Below are positions 1 to 5,452 of a DNA stretch of 6,732 nucleotides, piece after piece. Source of the stretch: Pseudofrankia asymbiotica (GTDB lineage Bacteria; Actinomycetota; Actinomycetes; Frankiales; Frankiaceae); contig NZ_MOMC01000027.1 in the NCBI RefSeq assembly GCF_001983105.1, forward strand, positions 47,437 to 54,168, in the 5' to 3' direction. Each line of letters starts with the position of its first letter. The first letter of the stretch is position 1. The position numbers were made by a program, and so were the translations under genes. The notes below the pieces were generated by a model. It was not told the DNA's origin. It saw only the letters and a list, made by a program, of their open reading frames with translations, and did no database searches.

Positions 1-403
1 CCGCGCCGAGCGACGTGCGGATCATCCCGGTCGAGTACTCGCCGGTGATCAGCAGCACGCCGAGAACCCCGATGGCGATCTGGGAGAAGTACCCGCCGAC
101 CAGGCTCGTCATCACCGGCTCGGTGAAGTTCTCGGCCCGCTCCTGCGCGGTCGAGTTGTGCCACTCCGAGACGGTGATGGCCGGGATCAGGCAGCCGAAG
201 CCGATCGTGACCACGAACGCCGCGAGCATCGTCCACATCGTCGAGCGCAGGGACGTGAGCTTCGTCCACTCGGAGCGCAGGACCCGGGACATCGTGACCC
301 TGGCGTTCACGTGGAACGCGGCCGGCTGCCGGTTGGTCGCCGTCGCCCGCGGCGTGGCAGGGGGCGAGAGGGTCTCGCCGGGCCCCAGTGGTGTGGCGGT
401 CAT
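1..403 (-). CDS. ABC-2 type transporter permease, N-terminal part (truncated by window edge)
   Basis: This is the membrane subunit of an ABC exporter, of which 134 codons are visible before the left edge. It starts at ATG 403, which overlaps the ATPase stop as ATGA; a GAGGGG ribosome site lies about six bases upstream. The first 37 residues are Pro/Thr/Ala-rich and probably cytosolic. Then comes the family entry motif RVLRSEWTKLTSLRSTMW (residues 40-57), a hydrophobic segment at about 58-77, an external-looking acidic loop at about 79-97, and a second membrane segment at about 104-120. That segment runs into GEYSTGMIRTSL (121-132), a hallmark of actinobacterial ABC-2 permeases paired with such ATPases. 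Family members usually have six membrane segments in about 250-290 residues, so roughly half the gene is missing. The substrate cannot be read from sequence; relatives export drugs, peptides or lipids. Translational coupling to the ATPase is inferred from the overlap. Confidence 0.93.
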   Translation of the reverse strand, partial: MTATPLGPGETLSPPATPRATATNRQPAAFHVNARVTMSRVLRSEWTKLTSLRSTMWTMLAAFVVTIGFGCLIPAITVSEWHNSTAQERAENFTEPVMTSLVGGYFSQIAIGVLGVLLITGEYSTGMIRTSLGA

Positions 404-1404
404 GCCTGCCCCCTCGCGGTGGTCGCGCCGGCCCCGACGGAGCCCTGGTCCGCGGCGCCGCCGGCGGCGGTCGCGGCGGCCGGGACGCGCGGTGGCTGCG
501 GCTGGCCGTGGTTGTACTCGACGGCGTCACGGGTGATGTCCATGAACGCGTCCTCCAGCGACACCTGCCGCGGGGTGAGCTCGTGCAGCGGGATGCCCGC
601 CTCGAACGCCAGGTCGCCGATCCGCTGCGAGGTCAGGCCGTTGACAGCCAGCGTGTCCAGCCCGGTGGGCGTGGTCTTCGCGTTCTCGCGGTCGAGCACC
701 TCGGCGAGCCGGCCGGCCTGAGGTGAGCGCACATGCACCAGGTCGCCGGAGGCGGACCGGATGAAGTCCTCGACGGAGGTGTTCGCGATCAGCCGGCCGC
801 GGCCGACGACGATGAGGTGGGTGGCGGTCAGCGCCATCTCGCTCATGAGGTGCGACGAGACGAAGATGGTCCGGCCCTCGGCCGCCAGCGTCTGCAGCAG
901 GGTACGGATCCAGCGGATGCCCTCGGGGTCAAGCCCGTTGACCGGCTCGTCGAGGATGAGCACCCCGGGATCGCCGAGCATCGCCGACGCGATTCCCAGG
1001 CGCTGCCCCATGCCGAGCGAGAAGCCGCCGACCCGCTTGCCCGCCACGTCGGACAGGCCCACCAGGCCCAGCACCTCGTCGACCCGCCGGCGGGGGATGC
1101 CCTGCGTCTGCGCGACCGCGAGCAGGTGCTTGTAGGCCGACCGGCCGGTGTGCACGGCCTTCGCCTCGAGCAGCACGCCGACCTCGCACAGCGGGGCGGA
1201 GAAGTCCCGGTACGCACGGCCGTTGACCGTGATCTTGCCCTTGGTCGGCCGGTCGAGGCCGATCGCCATCCGCATCGTCGTGGACTTGCCCGCGCCGTTC
1301 GGGCCCAGGAACCCGGTGACCACACCCGGCTGGACGCTGAACGTGAGGTCGTCGACAGCTGTCTTGCTGCCATACCGCTTTGTAAGGCTGCGCGCCTCTA
1401 TCAT
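400..1404 (-). CDS. ABC transporter ATP-binding protein (ABC-2 / drug-efflux type)
   Basis: This is the cytoplasmic ATPase of an exporter, 334 residues, which would power the permease encoded directly downstream. In order: Walker A GPNGAGKST (34-42), a Q-loop region around 78-82 (VLLEA, with Glu where many ABC proteins have Gln, as is common in this subfamily), signature FSLGMGQRLGIA (128-139), Walker B VLILDEP (148-154, Asp152/Glu153), D-loop GLDP (157-160) and switch His185 in SSHLMSE. The fold continues to DAFMDITRD at about residue 293. The last 35 or so residues are a Pro/Ala/Gly-rich tail that looks disordered and is longer than usual; the permease ribosome site lies in this tail's coding sequence. 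The ATG at 1404 is preceded by GAGGT six bases upstream (1411-1415), which supports the start. No clear promoter hexamers were seen upstream. The transported substrate is unknown. Confidence 0.96.
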   Translation of the reverse strand: MIEARSLTKRYGSKTAVDDLTFSVQPGVVTGFLGPNGAGKSTTMRMAIGLDRPTKGKITVNGRAYRDFSAPLCEVGVLLEAKAVHTGRSAYKHLLAVAQTQGIPRRRVDEVLGLVGLSDVAGKRVGGFSLGMGQRLGIASAMLGDPGVLILDEPVNGLDPEGIRWIRTLLQTLAAEGRTIFVSSHLMSEMALTATHLIVVGRGRLIANTSVEDFIRSASGDLVHVRSPQAGRLAEVLDRENAKTTPTGLDTLAVNGLTSQRIGDLAFEAGIPLHELTPRQVSLEDAFMDITRDAVEYNHGQPQPPRVPAAATAAGGAADQGSVGAGATTARGQA

Positions 1405-1630
1405 CCGCCTACCTCGGGGGTCTATCGGCTGTCCGTCACATCCACCTTAGGGGCACCCCGTGGGCCCTCCCGACCCCGGAGGGTGGCGACATGCCGGCTT
1501 CGACGTGTACGCCGGGTGACGCCCGCCGAGCCGCGAACACGCGGCCACCTGGCCTGGCTGCTCGGCGTGACCATTCGCGCAGGTCAGTTGCGCGCGGCCT
1601 TCGGGGGGACCGAGAGGGCGTGAGCGGCGC

Positions 1631-1643
1631 GCCCTCGTAGGGC
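1631..1643. repeat. Short perfect hairpin before the long inverted repeat
   Basis: GCCCT and AGGGC flank the three-base loop CGT, only three bases before the long inverted repeat. It is the first of three consecutive dyads in 1631-1720. Taken alone it is weak. Confidence 0.35.
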
Positions 1644-1646
1644 GGG

Positions 1647-1704
1647 TTCCTGTCCGGTATCCGACAGCCGCCCCGACGGGTAGGGCGGTCGGCTCGGACA
1701 GGAA
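1647..1704. repeat. Long imperfect hairpin / inverted repeat with 10-bp perfect arms
   Basis: TTCCTGTCCG (1647-1656) is the exact reverse complement of CGGACAGGAA (1695-1704). Inside, CCGAC (1661-1665) can pair with GTCGG (1688-1692), and CGCCC (1669-1673) with GGGCG (1683-1687), around a nine-base loop, so one extended stem can form. The left part also fits a competing dyad, CTGTC (1650-1654) with GACAG (1663-1667). A GTAGGGCGG direct repeat (1637-1645 and 1680-1688) overlaps it. It could be paired operator half-sites or an RNA structure in the leader of the small gene; sequence alone does not decide. Confidence 0.6.
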
Positions 1705-1720
1705 TCGGGCACCTGCCCGA
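1705..1720. repeat. Short perfect hairpin directly after the long inverted repeat
   Basis: TCGGGC and GCCCGA flank the four-base loop ACCT. It abuts the long inverted repeat, so the two would stack as tandem hairpins in a rightward transcript. There is no T-tract after it. Six-bp arms alone could be chance in this composition. Confidence 0.4.
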
Positions 1721-1775
1721 TGTCCTCACCCCCGTCCGACGGTGATCGTGGAGAGCGACACACGAGGACGGGACA

Positions 1776-1791
1776 CGCGCCGAGGGGCGCG
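1776..1791 (+). repeat. Hairpin next to the ribosome site of the small gene
   Basis: CGCGCC and GGCGCG flank the loop GAGG. The right arm ends at the first base of the purine-rich GAGAGGA (1791-1797) that is the probable ribosome site for the ATG at 1809. If it forms in the transcript it could limit ribosome access. That role is inference. Confidence 0.35.
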
Positions 1792-1808
1792 AGAGGACGT
1801 GACAGACG

Positions 1809-2027
1809 ATGTTGTCCTGGCAGATCGCGGCGGCGGCGGCGGGCGAGCACGGAGACCAGCTACGGCGGGACGCCGCGGCGTCCCGCTCGGCGCGGGCGGC
1901 GCGGGCGGGCGCCGATGAGACACCGGCGAACGGGCGGCTGGCGCTCGACCCGGAGGAGGTCTACCCCGACGAGCCGGCCGAGGGCCGGGGCGCCCGGCGG
2001 CGGACGTCGACCGGACGGCGGCGCTGA
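1809..2027 (+). CDS. Small protein of unknown function, 72 residues
   Basis: I do not recognise this protein. It is called real because 67 of its 72 codons end in G or C (counted by eye), the bias expected of genes here, whereas the overlapping frame that would extend the regulator upstream lacks it just downstream (2041-2148). The ATG at 1809 follows GAGAGGA (1791-1797) with an eleven-base spacer, slightly long. The N-terminal half, starting MLSWQIAAAAAGEHGDQL, is rich in Ala and Arg and looks helical and amphipathic (about residues 3-33). A Pro/Glu/Asp-containing middle (about 37-58, with LDPEEVYPDEPAE) follows, and the end is strongly basic (RRRTSTGRRR). There is no signal peptide, membrane segment or cysteine. 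It lies 121 bases ahead of the LAL regulator on the same strand, so co-transcription is possible. It could be a small regulatory or nucleic-acid-binding protein, but nothing shows this directly. Confidence 0.68.
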   Translation: MLSWQIAAAAAGEHGDQLRRDAAASRSARAARAGADETPANGRLALDPEEVYPDEPAEGRGARRRTSTGRRR

Positions 2028-2042
2028 CCGCGATTTCGACGT

Positions 2043-2071
2043 GACAGCACCCTCACAGCAGCGACAGCACC
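2043..2071. repeat. Two 9-bp direct repeats upstream of the LAL regulator
   Basis: GACAGCACC occurs at 2043-2051 and 2063-2071, exactly 20 bp apart and so close to two helical turns, on the same face of DNA. Both copies lie 78-106 bases before the regulator start, in the gap after the small gene. Each contains the GACAG half-site that recurs in the divergent region. A tandem activator or repressor site is the likely reading, unproven. Confidence 0.45.
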
Positions 2072-2091
2072 GTGAAAGTGATGAGGACTGC

Positions 2092-2104
2092 CGGCCTGAG
2101 GCCG
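2092..2104. repeat. 13-bp dyad in the gap before the LAL regulator
   Basis: CGGCCT and AGGCCG surround a single central G. The spacing is too tight for an RNA hairpin, so if functional it would be a protein-binding dyad. It lies 44 bases before the regulator start. Chance is possible in this composition. Confidence 0.3.
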
Positions 2105-2148
2105 AAAACCGGGTGGAGTTGTCGCAGCTGTCAGCCAGACTAGGAGTC

Positions 2149-5100
2149 ATGACGCAACTCGCCAGCTCGGTGTTCGTCGGCCGCGCGGCCGAGCTCGCCC
2201 GGCTCGAGGGCGCGCTGCGGCGCGCGGCCGACGGCGACGGCGCGGGCGTCATCATCGGCGGCGAGGCCGGCGTCGGCAAGACTCGGCTGGTCGAGGAGGT
2301 CGCCGCCCGGGCGGCCGCGGCGGGGCACACCGTGCTCGCCGGCGGCTGCGTCGAGCTCGAGGGCGACGGGCTGCCGCTCGCCCCGGTCGTCGAGGCGTTA
2401 CGTGGGCTCGCCCGCCGGATCGGCCCGGAGGCGCTCGCGCGGCTCGCGGGCGGGCGCCGCGACGAGCTGGCTCGCCTCCTGCCCGAGGTCGCCGGCCCCG
2501 TGGCCATCCCCGCGGCCGCGGCTGACGACGCACAGGGGAACGGCATCGGCAACGGCATAGGCCGGCTGTTCGACCTCGTGCTCGGCGTCGTCGAGACGCT
2601 GTCGGCCGAGCACCCGGTGCTGTTCGTCATCGAGGACCTGCACTGGGCGGACCACTCGACCCGGGCGCTGGCCGCGTTCCTGCTGCGCAACCTGCGCGGC
2701 TGCCGGGCGACACTGGTCCTGACCTACCGGGCCGACGGCGTCGGCCCGGGCCACCCGCTGCGGACCTTCCTGGCCGAGTCCGAGCGGCTGCGCTGGATGT
2801 CCGGCTCGGAGCGGCTGCGCTGGGTCGAGCGGATCGAGCTCGCCCGGTTCGGCCGGGCCGACGTGACCGAGCTGGTCGCGGCGATCCTCGGCGAGGCACC
2901 CCCGGACCAGCTTGTCGACGCTGTCATGGCCCGCTCGGACGGCAACGCGTTCTTCGTCGAGGAGCTCGTCTGCGCCGCCGGCGCCGGCGGGGTCGACACG
3001 ATCAGCCCGACTCTGCGTGACGCGCTGCTCGCCCGGATCGAGGCGCTGCCAGCGGCGACGCGCCACCTGCTGCGGGTCGCGGCCGCCGGCGGCCAGCGCG
3101 TCGAGCACCGGCTCCTCGCCGCGGTCCTGGGTCTGCCCGAGGAGCAGCTGTGGGACGCGCTGCGCGCGGCCGTCGCGACTGGTGTGCTCATGGTCGCCCC
3201 GGCGGACGACGCCTACTGCTTCCGGCACGCGCTGACCCGCAGCGCCCTGCGCCATGAGGCGCTGCCCGGCGAGCTGTCCCACCTGCACCGGCGCTACGCG
3301 CAGGCGCTGGAGGCCGACCCCGGCCTGGTCGGCGGTGGCGCGCGGGCCGCGGCGGCGGTCGCCTACCACTGGTACGCGGCCTGTGACCATTCCAGGGCGC
3401 TGCCCGCCCTGCTGACCGCGGCCCGTGCCGCGGCCTGCGCCTACGCCTTCGCCGAGGCCCTGCGGCACTACGAGCGGGCGCTCGCGAGCTGGGACGAGGT
3501 GCCCGACGCGGCCGAGCGGGCCGGCCTCGACCACCTGGGGGTCCTGGAGGCCGCGATCACGGCGGCGAAGATGGCCGGTGAGCTGCGCCGCGGGCTGGAC
3601 CTTGTCGCCCGGGCGCGCGCCGAGGCCGCCCTTCTCGGGGACCCGGTACGCCTGGCCCTGGCGCTGACGGAACAGAGCTTCCTGCTGCGCATGCGCGGCC
3701 ACTCGGACGGGGTCGCGGAGGCGCGGGAGGCCCTCCGGGTGATGCCCGCCGAGCCGCCTACCCCGACGCGGGCGAAGATTCTCGTCTCGCTGGGCAAGGC
3801 GCTGTCGATGGTCCCCCGGCGCGCCGCCGCGCTGGAGGCGATCGAGGAGGCGCTGGCGATCGCCCGTGCCACCGGCGCGCGCCGGGTGGAGGCGACGGCG
3901 CTGATGACCACCGGCTGCCTCGCCAGCACCTGGACCCTGCCGGAAGACGCGCGCCTGGGCCGGGCGATCGCCCACGAGCTGAACGACGACGACCTGCTGC
4001 TGTCCAGCTACACCAACGAGTCCGACACCTGGCTCGGCGGCTGCCGGTTCGACGAGGCGGTCGCCGCCGGGCGAGAGGGCCTGCGGCTGGCCCGTCGGCT
4101 CGGCCAGGAACGCACCCACGGTCTGATCATCGCGGGCAACGTCATCGAGGCGCTGTTCGGCGCGGGCCGCTGGGACGAGGCCGAGAAGCTGCTCGCCGAG
4201 ACCACCGAGCTCGCCCCGATGGGAATCCACGCGCTGTTCCTGGAGCAGCTGCGGGGCGAGCTGGCGCTCGCCGGCGGCCGGCTCGACGAGGCCGCGACGG
4301 CGTTGGCCTCGGCCGAGGGCACACTCACCCACCGCTACCTCGGCAGCCAGTACACGATGCCGCTGCTGCGGCTGCGCATCGACCTGGACGTGCGCCGCGG
4401 CGAGCCGGGAGCGCTGACCGACGGCGTCGCCGGCGCCCTGTCGGCCGTGCGCGCCGTCGAGACGTTCGACTTCACCGACGTCGTCCGCTACGCGGCTCCG
4501 CTGCTCGCGTCCGCCATGGGTGCCACCGCCGAGGCGGCGGGCGTCGCCAGGGCCCTGCGCGCCGGGGACGACCTGCGCCGGGCTCTCGACGCGGCCGGCA
4601 GGGTCGCCGCGCTGGCGGCCGAGATGCCGTTCGAGCGGGCCGTGTCCGGCGAGGCCTGTAGCACGGTGATCGACGGGGAGCTGGCCAGGGCCGAGGGCCG
4701 GCCGGACCCGGAGGCATGGGAGCGCGCGGCGAAGTCCTGGGCCGCGCTCGGCGTTCCCTATCAGTCGGCTCGGGCGCGCTACCGGCGGGCGGAGGCGCTG
4801 CTCGCCGTCGGCGACCGGGCGGCGGCCGGCGACGAGCTGCGCGCCGCCGCGGTCGCCGCGGACACGCTCGGCGCGCATCTGCTGCGCCACGATCTGCGCC
4901 TGCTCGCGGCACAGGGCCGCCTCGTGCTTCCCGGCCCGGAGAGTGGGCCGGAGACGGCCCACGGCGAGTGTGCGGCCGCCACCACGGATGGGCCGCCGCT
5001 TGGCCTGACCGCGCGGGAGGTCGATGTGCTGCGTCTCGTCGCCGCGGGCAGCACCAACCCGCAGATCGCCGCGGCGCTGTTCATCAGCCGCAAGACGGCG

Positions 5101-5235
5101 AGCACCCACGTCTCGAACATCCTCGGCAAGCTGGGCGTCACCAGCCGAGGCGAGGCGGCCGCCGTCGCTCACCGCCTGCGCCTGTTCGACGGCGGCGACG
5201 TCGCGGTCTCGGGGCCTCCCGGCGCGGGTCGCTAG
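2149..5235 (+). CDS. LAL-type (large ATP-binding LuxR-family) transcriptional regulator
   Basis: This is a cytoplasmic transcriptional regulator of 1028 residues, the usual size for LAL proteins (MalT-like; relatives include PikD and RapH of antibiotic clusters). The N-terminal AAA/NTPase module begins FVGRAAELARLEGAL (9-23). It has Walker A GEAGVGKT (38-45) and Walker B LFVIEDLHWAD (158-168, Asp163). A winged-helix-like segment includes FRHALTRSALRHEALPGE (about 362-379). From about 400 to 900 it is helical and Ala/Leu/Arg-rich, resembling TPR-like sensor repeats. The LuxR HTH spans about 951-1012: LTAREVDVLRLVAAGSTNPQ, then RKTASTHVSNILGKLGV. ATG 2149 is chosen because AGGAG lies just upstream, the FVGR motif follows at once, and third-position G/C drops sharply before it although the frame stays open to 1720. 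The AGGAG-to-ATG spacing is only two bases, unusually short. Residues 211-228 contain a tandem duplication. The inducer and targets are unknown, and no biosynthetic genes are visible nearby. Confidence 0.95.
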   Translation: MTQLASSVFVGRAAELARLEGALRRAADGDGAGVIIGGEAGVGKTRLVEEVAARAAAAGHTVLAGGCVELEGDGLPLAPVVEALRGLARRIGPEALARLAGGRRDELARLLPEVAGPVAIPAAAADDAQGNGIGNGIGRLFDLVLGVVETLSAEHPVLFVIEDLHWADHSTRALAAFLLRNLRGCRATLVLTYRADGVGPGHPLRTFLAESERLRWMSGSERLRWVERIELARFGRADVTELVAAILGEAPPDQLVDAVMARSDGNAFFVEELVCAAGAGGVDTISPTLRDALLARIEALPAATRHLLRVAAAGGQRVEHRLLAAVLGLPEEQLWDALRAAVATGVLMVAPADDAYCFRHALTRSALRHEALPGELSHLHRRYAQALEADPGLVGGGARAAAAVAYHWYAACDHSRALPALLTAARAAACAYAFAEALRHYERALASWDEVPDAAERAGLDHLGVLEAAITAAKMAGELRRGLDLVARARAEAALLGDPVRLALALTEQSFLLRMRGHSDGVAEAREALRVMPAEPPTPTRAKILVSLGKALSMVPRRAAALEAIEEALAIARATGARRVEATALMTTGCLASTWTLPEDARLGRAIAHELNDDDLLLSSYTNESDTWLGGCRFDEAVAAGREGLRLARRLGQERTHGLIIAGNVIEALFGAGRWDEAEKLLAETTELAPMGIHALFLEQLRGELALAGGRLDEAATALASAEGTLTHRYLGSQYTMPLLRLRIDLDVRRGEPGALTDGVAGALSAVRAVETFDFTDVVRYAAPLLASAMGATAEAAGVARALRAGDDLRRALDAAGRVAALAAEMPFERAVSGEACSTVIDGELARAEGRPDPEAWERAAKSWAALGVPYQSARARYRRAEALLAVGDRAAAGDELRAAAVAADTLGAHLLRHDLRLLAAQGRLVLPGPESGPETAHGECAAATTDGPPLGLTAREVDVLRLVAAGSTNPQIAAALFISRKTASTHVSNILGKLGVTSRGEAAAVAHRLRLFDGGDVAVSGPPGAGR
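2779..2832 (+). repeat. 27-bp in-frame tandem duplication inside the LAL gene
   Basis: The two units are 2779-2805 and 2806-2832. They share an identical 15-bp core, GAGCGGCTGCGCTGG (2782-2796 and 2809-2823). The encoded units are SERLRWMSG and SERLRWVER, regulator residues 211-219 and 220-228. It lies after the NTPase Walker B region, in the stretch leading to the RIELARF strand. Nine whole codons are added, so the frame is kept. Confidence 0.8.
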
Positions 5236-5277
5236 TTCCGCCTCAACGAGGGTTCCGCGCGCCGCCAGCGCCGAGCC

Positions 5278-5300
5278 GGGTCAGGGGATAGGGGTTAGGG
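5278..5300 (+). other. Potential G-quadruplex motif
   Basis: Four G-runs (GGG, GGGG, GGGG, GGG at 5278-5280, 5284-5287, 5291-5294 and 5298-5300) are separated by three-base loops TCA, ATA and TTA. This fits the standard G3+N1-7 pattern with short equal loops. It sits on the plus strand, 43 bases after the regulator stop, and would be in that gene's 3' untranslated RNA. It lies just before the hairpin at 5304-5345. Folding and function are inference. Confidence 0.65.
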
Positions 5301-5303
5301 CTT

Positions 5304-5345
5304 AGTCAGAGCCTGCGCGTCACCCGTGGCGCGCCACGTCTGACT
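5304..5345. terminator. Probable bidirectional terminator hairpin between convergent genes
   Basis: AGTCAGA (5304-5310) is the exact reverse complement of TCTGACT (5339-5345). Inside, GCGCGTCA (5315-5322) pairs with TGGCGCGC (5327-5334), with one G-U wobble and a CCCG loop; four-base internal loops lie on each side. The core also contains the 14-bp palindrome CGTGGCGCGCCACG (5325-5338). It lies between the stops of the LAL gene (5235) and the transglycosylase gene (5453). It lacks a T-tract, as do many actinobacterial terminators. A role for both directions is inferred from position and symmetry. Confidence 0.65.
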
Positions 5346-5452
5346 GACCTCCAGAACCGGCGCCGATCGGCGGCCCGGCCGACGCGAGGCATGGTTGCCG
5401 CGGACGCGCCCGGGCCGTGTCGGCGCGCCAGTGACCGTCAGGGTGTGGGTGT

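Larger units (their letters stand above)
1405..1808. other. Divergent non-coding region between the ABC unit and the small gene
   Basis: These 404 bases carry no convincing gene. The short open frames tested by eye (for example ATG 1491, about 49 codons) lack the strong third-position G/C bias of the neighbouring genes. The region must hold the start signals of the leftward ABC unit and of the rightward small gene/regulator unit. I could not find convincing -35/-10 pairs. It contains many inverted repeats: 1465-1483 (6-bp arms), 1530-1545 (6-bp arms), 1631-1643 (5-bp arms), 1647-1704 (10-bp arms), 1705-1720 (6-bp arms), 1732-1742 (5-bp arms) and 1776-1791 (6-bp arms). The short ones are partly expected by chance in such GC-rich DNA; the long one is not easily explained that way. 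Confidence 0.7.

Noticed and set aside
1405..1440. GATAGA-like -10 element upstream of the ATPase
   Set aside because: No -35 match at a suitable distance; too weak to call a promoter.
733..1623. A 296-codon plus-strand frame opposite the ABC ATPase
   Set aside because: It is antisense to a well-supported ATPase with all ABC motifs and has no recognisable product.
1640..1710. A possible tRNA or known riboswitch in the hairpin region
   Set aside because: No TTCGA-type T-arm, anticodon arm or acceptor pairing could be found on either strand, and no consensus core of a riboswitch class I know is present.
1436..1850. Minus-strand open frames in the divergent region
   Set aside because: The translations are Arg/Pro-rich, lack motifs and lie over the inverted repeats; no convincing coding signal.
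1720..2148. Upstream extension of the LAL protein to ATG 1720
   Set aside because: The frame is open but its translation is Arg-rich and low-complexity, third-position G/C falls to about 62% in 2041-2148 by eye count, and the small gene at 1809-2027 has better coding statistics in another frame.
2398..5172. A 924-codon open frame on the minus strand opposite the LAL gene
   Set aside because: It is a shadow of a long GC-rich gene; its translation is Arg/Gly/Gln-rich without recognisable motifs, while the plus strand encodes a full LAL protein with intact Walker and HTH motifs.
5361..5372. 12-bp perfect palindrome CGCCGATCGGCG after the terminator hairpin
   Set aside because: No loop for an RNA hairpin, no second copy seen, and such GC-rich palindromes are not rare here; not enough to call a site.
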